Source of the DNA: Glycocaulis abyssi
Lineage (GTDB): Bacteria; Pseudomonadota; Alphaproteobacteria; Caulobacterales; Maricaulaceae
Assembly: GCF_041429775.1 (NCBI RefSeq)
Contig: NZ_CP163421.1
Location: 2,815,001-2,879,000 of the forward strand
DNA: 64,000 nucleotides
Reading direction: 5' to 3'
Positions 45,080 to 53,614 of this stretch are shown here, one piece after another. Under the pieces are notes generated by a model. The model was not told the origin of the DNA, searched no databases, and saw nothing but the letters and a program-made list of their open reading frames with translations. Each line of letters opens with the position of its first letter. Position 1 is the first letter of the stretch. Position numbers and translations under genes: made by a program.

Positions 45080-46900
45080 ATGTGCGGCATTGTAGGTGTA
45101 GTCGGTCATAACGGGGCGGAGGGCTTCATTCTCGAAGGTCTGCGCAGGCTGGAATACCGTGGCTACGACTCCGCCGGGATCGCTGTCACCGACAGGGGCG
45201 GTGCGCTCCACCGGCTGCGCGCGACGGGCAAGGTGCAGGCGCTGGCGGACAAGGTTCCCGCCGGGCTGGGCGGCAGCACGGCCATTGGCCATACGCGCTG
45301 GGCAACCCATGGCGCGGCCAGTGATGATAATGCCCACCCGCACAAGGCCGGGCGCGTGCTGGTCGTGCACAACGGCATTATCGAGAACTTCAAGACCCTG
45401 CGCGAGGAGCTGTCGGCTGAAGGGCGCAGCTTCACCAGCCAGACCGATACCGAGGTTGTGGCCCATATGATCGACCGCGAAATGCAGGCGGGCAGCGATC
45501 CTGTTGCCGCCCTCAAGGCGGTATTGCCCCGCCTTGAAGGCGCGTTTGCGCTGGGCGTAATGATCGAAGACGAGACCGGCTTTATCATGGGCGCGCGCAA
45601 GGGCGCGCCGCTCATCGCCGGACTTGGAAGCTCGCAGGGTTATCTGGGTTCTGATCCGCTGGCGCTGTCAGGCCACGCCGAACAGATCATGTTCCTGGAT
45701 GATGGTGACATGGTGGTGATCCGCCCCGGCAGTATCGACGTGTTCGATGCACACGGGGCCGCTGCAAGCCGCAAGCTGGTGCCTGCCGAGACCAGCCATG
45801 TGCTGGCGGAAAAGGGCAATCACCGCCATTTCATGGAAAAGGAAATCCACGAGCAACCCGAAGTCATCGGCCGCACCGTCTCGCACTATGTCGACGCGTT
45901 CGAGAACGGCGTGCACGAGATTGCGGGGCTGGATTTCCGCTCCGCCAGCCGCCTCATAATCGTGGGCTGCGGCACGGCGGCCTATGCCGGCGAGATATCC
46001 CGCTACTGGTTCGGTTCGCTGGCGCGCCTGGCGGTCGAGGTCGATATCGCGTCGGAGTTCCGCTATCGCGACCCGGTCTTCCTGCCCGGCGATATCGCGC
46101 TGTTCATCTCGCAGTCGGGTGAAACGGCCGACACGCTGGAGGCCATGCGCCTTGCCGCTTCTGCGGGCGTGCAGACGCTGGCGCTGGTCAATACCGCCCA
46201 TTCGACGATAGCGCGCGAGGCGTCCCTCGTCGTGCCGACGCTGGCTGGCCCTGAAATCGGGGTGGCCTCGACCAAGGCATTTACCTGCCAGCTTTCCGCG
46301 CTGGCCTGTCTTGCGGTGCTGGCGGGGCGTCATCGCGGGCATCTGGACCGCGCGCAGGAGGCCGGTCATGTGGCCAGCCTTCTGGCCTCGCCCGGCCTGA
46401 TGGTGAAGGCGCTGGAGCGCGAAGATGAGATCGAGCAGCTCGCTCACGAGATAGCCGGCCATGAGACCGTGCTCTATCTGGGGCGCAACCAGAATTTCCC
46501 GCTGGCTCTGGAAGCGGCGCTGAAGCTGAAGGAAATCAGCTATATCCATGCAGAGGGCTATGCGGCGGGAGAGCTCAAACACGGTCCCATCGCCCTGATC
46601 GAAGAAGGGCTGCCGGTTATCGTCATCGCGCCGCACGATGCGCTGTTCGACAAGACGCGCTCATCCATCCAGCAGGTAGCCAGCCGCGGCGCGCATGTCA
46701 TTGCGATCACGGACCCGGAAGGCGCACACGCGCTGGAAGGCGAGGCGGCGCGCATCATCACGCTTCCCAAGGGCGGCCAGCTGACCGATCCGCTCTTGTT
46801 CGCCAGTGCGGTGCAGTTGCTTGCCTATCATGTCGCCGTCTACAAGGGGACCGATGTGGACCAGCCGCGAAATCTCGCCAAGTCCGTCACCGTCGAATAG
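45080..46900 (+). CDS. glmS: GlmS, glucosamine-6-phosphate synthase
   Basis: Makes glucosamine-6-P from fructose-6-P and glutamine, first step to UDP-GlcNAc for peptidoglycan and LPS. 606 aa. N-terminal glutaminase with Cys2 (MCGIVGVVG) and RLEYRGYDSAG; two SIS domains (GCGTAAYAGEIS, SQSGETADTLEAM, GRNQNFPLALEAALKLKEI); C-terminal PRNLAKSVTVE. The 226-bp gap before it, shared with lptD, presumably holds both promoters; no ribozyme is expected in this group and none seen. Confidence 0.96.
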   Translation: MCGIVGVVGHNGAEGFILEGLRRLEYRGYDSAGIAVTDRGGALHRLRATGKVQALADKVPAGLGGSTAIGHTRWATHGAASDDNAHPHKAGRVLVVHNGIIENFKTLREELSAEGRSFTSQTDTEVVAHMIDREMQAGSDPVAALKAVLPRLEGAFALGVMIEDETGFIMGARKGAPLIAGLGSSQGYLGSDPLALSGHAEQIMFLDDGDMVVIRPGSIDVFDAHGAAASRKLVPAETSHVLAEKGNHRHFMEKEIHEQPEVIGRTVSHYVDAFENGVHEIAGLDFRSASRLIIVGCGTAAYAGEISRYWFGSLARLAVEVDIASEFRYRDPVFLPGDIALFISQSGETADTLEAMRLAASAGVQTLALVNTAHSTIAREASLVVPTLAGPEIGVASTKAFTCQLSALACLAVLAGRHRGHLDRAQEAGHVASLLASPGLMVKALEREDEIEQLAHEIAGHETVLYLGRNQNFPLALEAALKLKEISYIHAEGYAAGELKHGPIALIEEGLPVIVIAPHDALFDKTRSSIQQVASRGAHVIAITDPEGAHALEGEAARIITLPKGGQLTDPLLFASAVQLLAYHVAVYKGTDVDQPRNLAKSVTVE

Positions 46901-46922
46901 GTCTCCCCACGGAGTATCGAGC

Positions 46923-47801
46923 ATGTCGAAAAAGCCGGTCCGCAAGGCCGTCCTTCCCGTTGCCGGTCTCGGCACGCGCGTTCTGCCCGCCACCAAGGTG
47001 ATGCCCAAGGAGATGCTGCCCGTCTTTGACCGGCAGGCCATTCACTATGTCGTCGACGAGGCGCGCGCCGCAGGCATCGAGCACTTCGTCTTCGTCACCG
47101 GGCGCAACAAGGCCTCGATCGAGGACTATTTCGACACCGCCTATGAGCTGGAAATGACGCTGGAGGCCAAGGGCAAGACGAAGCTGCTCGAAGAGCTGCG
47201 CGCCGACCTGCCCGCGCCCGGCGCGTGCAGCTTTGTGCGCCAGCAGGCCCCGCTGGGTCTTGGCCATGCGGTGTGGTGCGCGCGCGACATTATTGGTGAT
47301 GAACCGTTTGCCGTTCTCCTGCCGGACATGATCATGCGCGCCGAGACGCCCTGCCTTGCCGCGATGGCGCAGGCCCACAAGGTGACGGGCGGCAATATCA
47401 TCGCGGTGGAAGAAGTGCCGATGGAGGAGGTCAGCTCCTATGGCATTATCGAGCCGGGCCAGCGCAAGGGCGATCTGATCGAGATGCGCGGCATGGTGGA
47501 AAAGCCGGCCGTCGCCGATGCCCCCTCCAATCTGATGATTTCAGGGCGCTATATCCTGCAGCCGGAGATTTTCGACGCGCTGGAAGAGCAAAAGCCCGGT
47601 GCGGGCGGCGAGATCCAGCTGACCGATGCCATGCTGAAACTCATGGAAACCAGCCCCTTCCACGCCCTGCCCTTTACCGGCGAGACCTTCGATACCGGCT
47701 CCAAGACCGGATATTTGCGTGCCGCCGCCGCCTTCGGCCTAGGCGATCCCGAACATGGCGCGGAAGTGCGCCGCATCCTCGAAGCGCTGCTGAAAGGGTA
47801 G
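46923..47801 (+). CDS. galU: GalU, UTP-glucose-1-phosphate uridylyltransferase
   Basis: Forms UDP-glucose for envelope polysaccharides and glycolipids. 292 aa from ATG at 46923 with CGGAG upstream. Motifs LPVAGLGTRVLPATKVMPKEMLPV, FVTGRNKASIEDYFD, PDMIM, and GMVEKPAVADAPSNLMISGRY. 22 bp after glmS, so probably co-transcribed, linking two sugar-nucleotide entry points. Confidence 0.95.
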   Translation: MSKKPVRKAVLPVAGLGTRVLPATKVMPKEMLPVFDRQAIHYVVDEARAAGIEHFVFVTGRNKASIEDYFDTAYELEMTLEAKGKTKLLEELRADLPAPGACSFVRQQAPLGLGHAVWCARDIIGDEPFAVLLPDMIMRAETPCLAAMAQAHKVTGGNIIAVEEVPMEEVSSYGIIEPGQRKGDLIEMRGMVEKPAVADAPSNLMISGRYILQPEIFDALEEQKPGAGGEIQLTDAMLKLMETSPFHALPFTGETFDTGSKTGYLRAAAAFGLGDPEHGAEVRRILEALLKG

Positions 47802-47903
47802 GACGCGCGCGGACTCTGCAGGGTTCGCAAGCGCGGCCGCGCGACCGCGCGCCCGCAGCGTGAGCGAGGACCGACCGAGCGGATGCGAGGGAGGACAGGA
47901 AAA

Positions 47904-47980
47904 TGGTGGGCCCGGAGGGACTCGAACCCCCAACCAAGCGGTTATGAGCCGCCGGCTCTGACCAGTTGAGCTACAGGCCC
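47904..47980 (-). tRNA. tRNA with CAU anticodon, probably tRNA-Ile2 (lysidine)
   Basis: 77 nt including an encoded CCA. Acceptor GGGCCTG pairs with CGGGCCC (one G-U); D-arm TAGCTCAACTGGTCAGAGC; anticodon arm GGCGG-CTCATAA-CCGC with CAU; T-arm GGGGGTTCGAGTCCCTC. The anticodon stem-loop (GGCGGCTCATAACCGCTTGG) is close to E. coli tRNA-Ile2 and unlike elongator or initiator Met tRNAs, so CAU is probably converted to lysidine-AU by TilS and reads AUA. Elongator Met cannot be fully excluded. Confidence 0.93.
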
Positions 47981-48134
47981 ACCGTGCGGACCTGATAGCG
48001 CAGGCTGGCGGGAGGGGGAAGCGCGCGCTTCACGCCATTTTCCCTATCCGCCCCGCTGGCCCGGCCATCGCCGCGCCACCCGCCTGCCTTGCTTTCGCCT
48101 TGCGTGCGTGGGGAGATGGAAAGTCGTGATGCAA

Positions 48135-48169
48135 CCCCGGACGACGCCGGATCGTTATCCGGTCCGGGG
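48135..48169 (+). repeat. Long G/C-rich hairpin upstream of the SIMPL gene
   Basis: CCCCGGAC (48135-48142) with GTCCGGGG (48162-48169), and CGGAT (48148-48152) with ATCCG (48157-48161), loop CGTT, with a 5-base bulge GACGC. No T-run follows. It lies 52 bases before the downstream start codon and may be an intergenic palindromic repeat or a leader structure. Confidence 0.45.
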
Positions 48170-48220
48170 CGCGGGAGAACCACCCCTGCGCGCGATACGG
48201 ATTGGAAGCGGAGATTGAAA

Positions 48221-49000
48221 ATGAACCATAGTTCAAATGTTACACAGGCCCGTGTGGCCTTGCGGCGGCGCCTGACGGGCGCGGCTCTGGCCGCCGGCCT
48301 GCTGCTGGGCGCGGCGGCGATGATGCCGGTGCCTGCCTTCGCGCAGGCGCAGACAGAAACGCAAGAGGGCCGCCTGTCCCTGTCGGCGCGTGGCGAGGTG
48401 CGTATTGCACCGGACATGGCCACGGTTAGCGCAGGCGCGCAGACCCGCGCCGACACGGCAGCCGAGGCGCTGGCCGCCAATGCGCGGGCCATGTCGGGCG
48501 TGTTTCAGGCGCTGGAGCGCGCAGGCATTGCCCGGCGTGATATCCAGACCTCCGGCCTGTCGCTCAATGCCGTCTACGCGCCCTATGATTCTTCCGAGCG
48601 CGGGCGCGAGCAGCGCATTGTCGGCTATGAGGCCAGCAATACGGTGCGCGTGATCGTGCGCGACATGGACCGGGTCGGCCGTACAATCGATGCGCTGGTG
48701 TCCTCCGGGGCCAACCAGTTGCAGGGCGTGAACTTCACCCATTCTGAGCCGGCAGAGGCCCGCGATGAGGCTCGCCGCCGCGCGGTGAACGAGCTCAATC
48801 GCCTGCGCGCGCTTTATGCCGACGCTGCCGGTATCTCTACCGGGCGGCTGATCTCGCTGAGCGAGAGCAGCTCCGCTCAGCCTTCGCCGATGATGTATGC
48901 CCGCGCGGAGGCCGTCGCGATGGATGCCGGTACCGAAGTGGCACCGGGCGAGATCACGATCTCGGTCAATGTGGATGCGGTCTGGGCCATCCAGCCCTGA
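48221..49000 (+). CDS. SIMPL-domain (DUF541) periplasmic protein
   Basis: 259 aa from ATG at 48221 (GGAG 8 nt upstream). Signal peptide with a Lys/Arg-free but Arg-rich n-region (ALRRRLTG) and cleavage near AFAQAQT. The rest is a SIMPL domain: LSLSARGEVRIAPDMATVSAG, then SGLSLNAVY and ISVNVDAVWAI. Family proteins (E. coli YggE, Brucella BP26/Omp28) are periplasmic ring-forming proteins of uncertain role, linked to oxidative stress. Monocistronic. Confidence 0.88.
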   Translation: MNHSSNVTQARVALRRRLTGAALAAGLLLGAAAMMPVPAFAQAQTETQEGRLSLSARGEVRIAPDMATVSAGAQTRADTAAEALAANARAMSGVFQALERAGIARRDIQTSGLSLNAVYAPYDSSERGREQRIVGYEASNTVRVIVRDMDRVGRTIDALVSSGANQLQGVNFTHSEPAEARDEARRRAVNELNRLRALYADAAGISTGRLISLSESSSAQPSPMMYARAEAVAMDAGTEVAPGEITISVNVDAVWAIQP

Positions 49001-49009
49001 TAGAAGTGC

Positions 49010-49840
49010 CTACCAGACAAGGTCCGGGGCCTGCCAGCGCGGGCTCCGGCCGTCCGGCCAGCTGATTTCGCCTGAATTGATGCCGCCGGTGATGAAGAGG
49101 CAGTCCAGCCCCTCGCGGTTTGCGCCCGCCAGATCGGTGGCAGGGCCGTCGCCTATTGCCAGGATGCGCGCCTTGGGCGGGGTCTTGCCGGACAGCCCGG
49201 CCAGCGCCGCATAGGCCAGCTCATAGATCGGCGCATGGGGCTTGCCGGCATAGAGCGCGGTTCCGCCAAGCGCCTCATAGGCCTCGGCCAGCGCCCCGGC
49301 ACAATAGAGCAGCCGCCCGCCCGGCCCCTGCACTACTATGTCGGGATTGGCGCAGACCATGGGCAGTCCAAGTGCCGCCGTCTCTTTCAGAAGCCCGGCA
49401 TAATCCTCCGGCGTCTCGGTGAGATAATCGACCAGACCCGTGCAGGAGATGAGTTTTGCATCCTGCAGGCCGGAAAACCTGAGGCCCGTGCCGGCATAGA
49501 TCGGATCATCAAAATCAGGCCCCAGCTTGTAGGCCGGTCCGGTGCCAAAGCGCGTCAGCAGGGCGTGCGTGGCGTCGCCGGAGGTCACGGCCGCGTCCCA
49601 CACGCCATCAGGCGCGCCCATGCCTTTCAGGAAGCGCTCCAGCGAGGGCGCGCGGCGCGGCGAGTTGGAGACCAGGCAGACCTGCCCCCCTTGCTGACGG
49701 AAGCGGATAAGCGCCTCCAGCGCGGGGCCGATCAGGCTCTCTCCGTCCCGGATCACGCCCCAGACATCGCACAAAATGGCGTCATACTGACCGGCCAGCG
49801 CGCCAAGCCGGGCCGGTGCCGGAGCCTCAGATACCGCCAT
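49010..49840 (-). CDS. HAD-family hydrolase (TIGR01459 type)
   Basis: 276 aa HAD phosphatase of the NagD-like class II-cap group. Motif I ILCDVWGVIRDG (the second acidic residue replaced by Trp, as in this subfamily), motif II VSNSPRR, and GDGPATDLAGANREG as motif III/IV. Substrate unknown, likely a small phosphate ester. The ATG overlaps the mlaC stop by 1 nt (TAATG), so it is translated with the mla genes, though a role in lipid transport is not known. Confidence 0.85.
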   Translation of the reverse strand: MAVSEAPAPARLGALAGQYDAILCDVWGVIRDGESLIGPALEALIRFRQQGGQVCLVSNSPRRAPSLERFLKGMGAPDGVWDAAVTSGDATHALLTRFGTGPAYKLGPDFDDPIYAGTGLRFSGLQDAKLISCTGLVDYLTETPEDYAGLLKETAALGLPMVCANPDIVVQGPGGRLLYCAGALAEAYEALGGTALYAGKPHAPIYELAYAALAGLSGKTPPKARILAIGDGPATDLAGANREGLDCLFITGGINSGEISWPDGRSPRWQAPDLVW

Positions 49841-50460
49841 TACCGCGTCCGCTGGCGCAGGGCGCGGGTCGCAGCGCTGATATCGCCGCGGGCGTTGCCG
49901 ATAATGCTGGTGATCTCCTCACGCTGGGTCTGGGCGAGCCATACGCCCATCACCTCGGCATCGACAACCTTCATGGCGTCGTCCGTGCTCATCACGCGCC
50001 AGTTCACCGGCACATCCTCGCCATTCCCGTTACCGCGCACGATGGAGCGCACGATGAAGTCGCCCGGCGAACGCGTAACCGAGCCGGTCACCTCCAGCGT
50101 CTGGCCGGCATAATTGCCCAGCTCGCGCTCATACACATTGATGGCGAACTCGCGGAACACGGCCCGGAATTCCTCCAGCACTGCCTCGTCCGCGCCGCGG
50201 CGGTAACGCCCCAGGACGAAATGGGTGATACGTGGCACATCGGCCAGCACGTCAATCCGGTCGCGGAAATTGCGTTTGAGTGTTTCCTCGTCCAGCTCGC
50301 CGTCGTTGAAGGCTTGCAGGGCGTTGATGACTTCCTGCGCTTCACGCTGAACGAAGGCTTCTGCCTCATCGGCGCTTTGCGCATGCGAAGGCTGGGCGAG
50401 GATGAGCAGCGCGAAGGCCGCAGCAAGGCTGACGGCGGCAAGTTTGAATATCTGGAGCAT
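49840..50460 (-). CDS. mlaC: MlaC, periplasmic phospholipid carrier
   Basis: Shuttles phospholipids between the MlaA complex in the outer membrane and the MlaFEDB transporter in the inner membrane. 206 aa from ATG at 50460 with AGGA upstream; signal peptide ending SHAQSADEA. Tgt2/MlaC fold with FVQREAQEVINAL, FRDRIDVLADVPRITHFVLG, VNWRVMSTDDAMKVVDAEV. Lies between mlaA (37 bp upstream) and the HAD gene (1-nt overlap). mlaFED is not in the window. Confidence 0.88.
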   Translation of the reverse strand: MLQIFKLAAVSLAAAFALLILAQPSHAQSADEAEAFVQREAQEVINALQAFNDGELDEETLKRNFRDRIDVLADVPRITHFVLGRYRRGADEAVLEEFRAVFREFAINVYERELGNYAGQTLEVTGSVTRSPGDFIVRSIVRGNGNGEDVPVNWRVMSTDDAMKVVDAEVMGVWLAQTQREEITSIIGNARGDISAATRALRQRTR

Positions 50461-50497
50461 GTTTCCTGTCCTGGTGGCTGACATGGCTCCCATCACG

Positions 50498-51220
50498 TCA
50501 GTCGAAGTCCGGCAGATCGTCGAAATCCTCTCCGCGTCCCAGAGCGGCGCCCCGGTTCTGCCGGTAAACCGAGCGCAGCTGAACATAGGGATCAATCGCA
50601 CTACGTTCCAGACTCCGGAACGTTTCATCCAGCTGCAGGCGCACATCCAGGGCGTAAATGCCCCGATACACCCAGATGGCGTCGGTTTCGCGAATATCTT
50701 CAATCCAGTAGGCCGGGTGCGGATAGCGGTCCACGAAGCGACCTGCCGTGTCGCGCACGCTCGACGGGCCGAGCAGGGGCAGAACCATATACGGTCCGCT
50801 GTCCACGCCCCAATGGCCGAGCGTCAGGCCGAAATCGGTCTCGCGGCGGGGAATGTTTGCCTCGCTGGCGACATCAAACAGGCCGCCAACGCCGACGATC
50901 GTGTTCAGGCCAAAGCGGCTGGCGGTCGCGAAGGCATCACCCGGACAACCCTGCAGCAGCAGGTTTGCGAGAACGACAGGTTCATTGAGGTTACGAAGAA
51001 CATTGCGCACGCCGCGCCGTCCGGTGCGCGGTACCGCGCCGCGATAGGCATAGGTCACCGGCGCAATGACGGCCCGGTCAGCGGCAATGTTGAAGTCGAA
51101 TACAGCCCTGTTCAGAGGCTCGAACGGATCGTTGGCCTCCAGAGATTGCGGCCGCGTCGTACACGCAGCCAGCGCCAGGCCAGCCAGAACAACAAGTCCG
51201 GTCATGCATGCAGCACGCAT
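50498..51220 (-). CDS. mlaA: MlaA (VacJ) outer-membrane lipoprotein
   Basis: Removes misplaced phospholipids from the outer leaflet of the outer membrane. 240 aa from ATG at 51220; lipoprotein signal with LALAAC. Characteristic NDPFEPLNRAVFDFN, then TDFGLTLGHWGVDSGPYMVLPLLGPSSVRD and ending near RSVYRQNR. In-frame upstream Mets (e.g. 51274) would lengthen the signal and are less likely. First gene of mlaA-mlaC-HAD. Divergent from metF. Confidence 0.92.
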   Translation of the reverse strand: MRAACMTGLVVLAGLALAACTTRPQSLEANDPFEPLNRAVFDFNIAADRAVIAPVTYAYRGAVPRTGRRGVRNVLRNLNEPVVLANLLLQGCPGDAFATASRFGLNTIVGVGGLFDVASEANIPRRETDFGLTLGHWGVDSGPYMVLPLLGPSSVRDTAGRFVDRYPHPAYWIEDIRETDAIWVYRGIYALDVRLQLDETFRSLERSAIDPYVQLRSVYRQNRGAALGRGEDFDDLPDFD

Positions 51221-51347
51221 GGTGCAATATCCCCAATACCGCTCAGTCCGGCCCCGCAGCCGTCCTCTCATCATGGTCAAGTAGGTGATACGCGGCAATT
51301 CCCAAGATGGACTTGTGTCTTTGGCATTGAAGCCATCCGGATAATCG

Positions 51348-51365
51348 CATAAAGATATCTTTATG
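51348..51365 (+). promoter_or_regulatory. Perfect 18-bp operator palindrome before metF
   Basis: CATAAAGATATCTTTATG, perfect two-fold symmetry, 27 bases before the metF ATG and overlapping a plausible promoter (TTGAAG 51327-51332, 17 bp, TAAAGA). Same core as the palindrome at the hom-metX-metB promoter. This suggests one methionine repressor, likely an ArsR-family SahR/SamR protein encoded outside the window, controls both loci. Confidence 0.75.
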
Positions 51366-51392
51366 TAGTTGTTTGCGATGCGAGGCGGCACC

Positions 51393-52283
51393 ATGCCCGA
51401 TGGGCGCACCCTGCCGGTCCGGCCCGGCCCGGCCATATCCTTTGAGTTCTTCCCGCCCAAGAGTGAGGCGATGGAGGAGCGGCTGTGGGACTCCATCTCA
51501 CGGCTGGCACCGCTCGACCCGCTCTATGTGTCGGTGACATACGGGGCGGGCGGCTCGACGCGTGACCGCACGCACCGCACGGTGCGCCGTATCGTGGAGG
51601 AGACGGCTCTCAAACCCGCAGCCCATCTGACCTGTGTGGATGCGCGCTGCGAGGAGGTTGATGATGTCATCCGCGATTACTGGGCGGCGGGTGTGCGCCA
51701 TATCGTGGCGCTGCGCGGTGATCCGCCCAGCGGCGTAGGTGATCGCTATGAGCCTTGCGAGGGCGGCTATGCCAATGCGGCCGAGCTGACGGCGGGCATA
51801 CGAAAGCTCGGTGACTTCGAAGTCTCGGTCGGCTGCTATCCGGAAAAGCACCCCGAAAGCGCGAGCTTTGACCACGATATCGATCTGTTGAAAGCCAAGA
51901 TCGACAATGGGGCGACGCGGGCCATCACCCAGTTCTTCTTCGATGCGGATGTGTATTTCCGCTATGTCGACAGGGTGCGCAAGGCGGGCATCGATATCCC
52001 CATCGTGCCGGGCATTATGATGCAAGCCAATTTCGAAGGTCTGGTCCGTATGGCGGGCCTGTGCGGGGCGACCATCCCGGCGCGCCTGTTTGACCTGTTC
52101 GACGGGCTGGAAAGCGATCCGGGGACGCGTGAGTTGCTGACCGCCAATGTGGTGGCCGATCTGTGCCACGACCTGTCGGACAATGGCGTGGACCAGTTCC
52201 ACTTCTACACCCTGAACCGGGCCGAGCTGGCGCTGGCGACCTGCCGGCTGCTGGGTGTGCGCCCGGTGGAAATGGCGGCCTGA
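51393..52283 (+). CDS. metF: MetF, methylenetetrahydrofolate reductase
   Basis: FAD enzyme reducing 5,10-methylene-THF to 5-methyl-THF, the methyl donor for MetH. 296 aa from ATG at 51393 (GAGG 7 nt upstream). Start motif [43 protein letters not shown] and [18 protein letters not shown]. First gene of metF-metH1-metH2, all on the plus strand, 2 bp before metH1. An in-frame TTG at 51369 and ATG at 51378 lie closer to the operator and are less likely. Confidence 0.95.
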   Translation: MPDGRTLPVRPGPAISFEFFPPKSEAMEERLWDSISRLAPLDPLYVSVTYGAGGSTRDRTHRTVRRIVEETALKPAAHLTCVDARCEEVDDVIRDYWAAGVRHIVALRGDPPSGVGDRYEPCEGGYANAAELTAGIRKLGDFEVSVGCYPEKHPESASFDHDIDLLKAKIDNGATRAITQFFFDADVYFRYVDRVRKAGIDIPIVPGIMMQANFEGLVRMAGLCGATIPARLFDLFDGLESDPGTRELLTANVVADLCHDLSDNGVDQFHFYTLNRAELALATCRLLGVRPVEMAA

Positions 52284-52285
52284 TC

Positions 52286-53356
52286 ATGAGTTTTGACCGG
52301 AAATCGCGCCTTGAGGCGCTCGAGGCTGAATCGCAAAAGCGCATCCTGGTGCTGGACGGTGCGATGGGTACGATGATCCAGCGCCTGAAACCATCGGAAG
52401 AAGATTACCGGGGCGAGCGCTTTGCCGATTGGGACAAGGCGCTCAAGGGCAATAACGACCTTCTGAACCTCACAAAGCCCGATGCGATCCGCGATATCCA
52501 CGTGGCTTATTTCGAGGCCGGTGCGGACCTGATCGAGACCAATACCTTCTCGGCCACGACCATCGCGCAGGCCGATTACGAGATGGAGGAGCTTGCCGCC
52601 GAGATCGCCCGCGAAGGTGCACGTTTGGCCCGCGAAGCTGCCGATCACGTGGAGGCCGAAACCGGGACGCCGCGCGCGGTGGCGGGCGCTATCGGCCCGA
52701 CCAACAAGACGCTCTCCATCTCGCCTTCGGTGGAGGATCCGGGTTTCCGTGATGTCACCTTCGACGCGGTGCGGGAGGCTTATGCCGAGCAGACGCTGGC
52801 CATGGCCGAGTTTGTCGACTTCATCCTGATCGAGACCATTTTCGACACGCTGAACGCCAAGGCGGCGATCAAGGCCGTGCTGGATCTGCGCAATGAAGGA
52901 AAGCTGGACCCTGCCATCCCGCTCATGCTGTCGGGCACCATCACCGATGCATCGGGCCGCACCCTGTCAGGCCAGACGACCGAAGCTTTCTGGAACTCGG
53001 TGCGCCATGCCCGGCCCTGGGCGGTGGGGCTGAACTGCGCGCTGGGCGCCAAGCAGCTGCGCCCCTATGTGGCCGAGATGAGCCGCGTCGCAAACACGCG
53101 CGTGCTCGCCTATCCCAATGCGGGGCTTCCCAACGCCTTTGGCGAGTATGACGAGACGCCGGACGAAACGGCCGCCTATATCGCCGACTGGTCGAAAACC
53201 GGCCTTGTGAACATTGTCGGCGGATGCTGCGGCACGACGCCCGACCATATCGCCGCCATCGCGAAGGCGGCGTTTGCGGGCAAGCCGCGCGCTCTGCCGG
53301 AGCGCCCACGCGCCATGCGCCTGTCCGGTCTCGAGCCGTTTGAGTTGGCATCGTGA
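52286..53356 (+). CDS. metH: MetH1, homocysteine-binding part of split methionine synthase
   Basis: 356 aa; the Zn-homocysteine barrel of cobalamin-dependent methionine synthase as a separate protein. [12 protein letters not shown] near the start, [15 protein letters not shown], and zinc cysteines in [14 protein letters not shown] and [14 protein letters not shown]. Starts 2 bp after metF. The remaining MetH domains are in the 896-aa gene downstream. Splitting of MetH at this point is known in several alphaproteobacteria. Its stop overlaps a GTG (GTGA) of the next, broken frame. Confidence 0.94.
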   Translation: MSFDRKSRLEALEAESQKRILVLDGAMGTMIQRLKPSEEDYRGERFADWDKALKGNNDLLNLTKPDAIRDIHVAYFEAGADLIETNTFSATTIAQADYEMEELAAEIAREGARLAREAADHVEAETGTPRAVAGAIGPTNKTLSISPSVEDPGFRDVTFDAVREAYAEQTLAMAEFVDFILIETIFDTLNAKAAIKAVLDLRNEGKLDPAIPLMLSGTITDASGRTLSGQTTEAFWNSVRHARPWAVGLNCALGAKQLRPYVAEMSRVANTRVLAYPNAGLPNAFGEYDETPDETAAYIADWSKTGLVNIVGGCCGTTPDHIAAIAKAAFAGKPRALPERPRAMRLSGLEPFELAS

Positions 53357-53611
53357 CTGATGCCCGGACACCCCCAACCGCCGCTCGGTGGCGGCTGATC
53401 TCATCGAGGTCGGTGACCTGCAGGAGCGTGACGCCGCCTGGGCGGCATTTCTTGCACTTCGCGGTTCAGGCTGGCGTTTTGACAAGGAAGGTCAGTTTGA
53501 CCGGGAAGCGTTGCACTCCCGGGAGGCTCCGAAGTGGTAATCCACCCCTTTGCTGACGGCGCGATGTCCGAACGAGCAGAAGCGGCTCTTGCCCGCATGG
53601 AGACTCACTAA
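53353..53611 (+). pseudogene. Frameshifted small gene between metH1 and metH2
   Basis: GTG at 53353 overlaps the metH1 stop as GTGA, and a TAA at 53609 lies 3 bp before metH2. The first 8 codons, a 50-codon middle (GTG at 53388, with LIEVGDLQERDAAWAAFLAL and SGWRFDKEGQFDREAL, TAA at 53538) and the last 26 codons (VVIHPFADGAMSERAEAA) are in three frames, each shift needing one extra base: the first in the CCCCC run at 53371, the second near CCCGGG at 53518. Repaired, it would be about 86 aa. I do not recognise the family. Either decayed or a sequencing artefact. Confidence 0.5.
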
Positions 53612-53614
53612 CTT

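Noticed and set aside
47802-47903. Small gene or terminator between galU and the tRNA
   Set aside because: Only G/C-rich self-complementary stretches without a T-run, and no frame with a ribosome site.
52163-52285. Upstream extension of metH1 into metF
   Set aside because: The ATG at 52286, 2 bp after the metF stop, gives the normal MetH N-terminus; the extension would overlap metF by 120 bp and encode a Pro/Gly/Arg-rich stretch.
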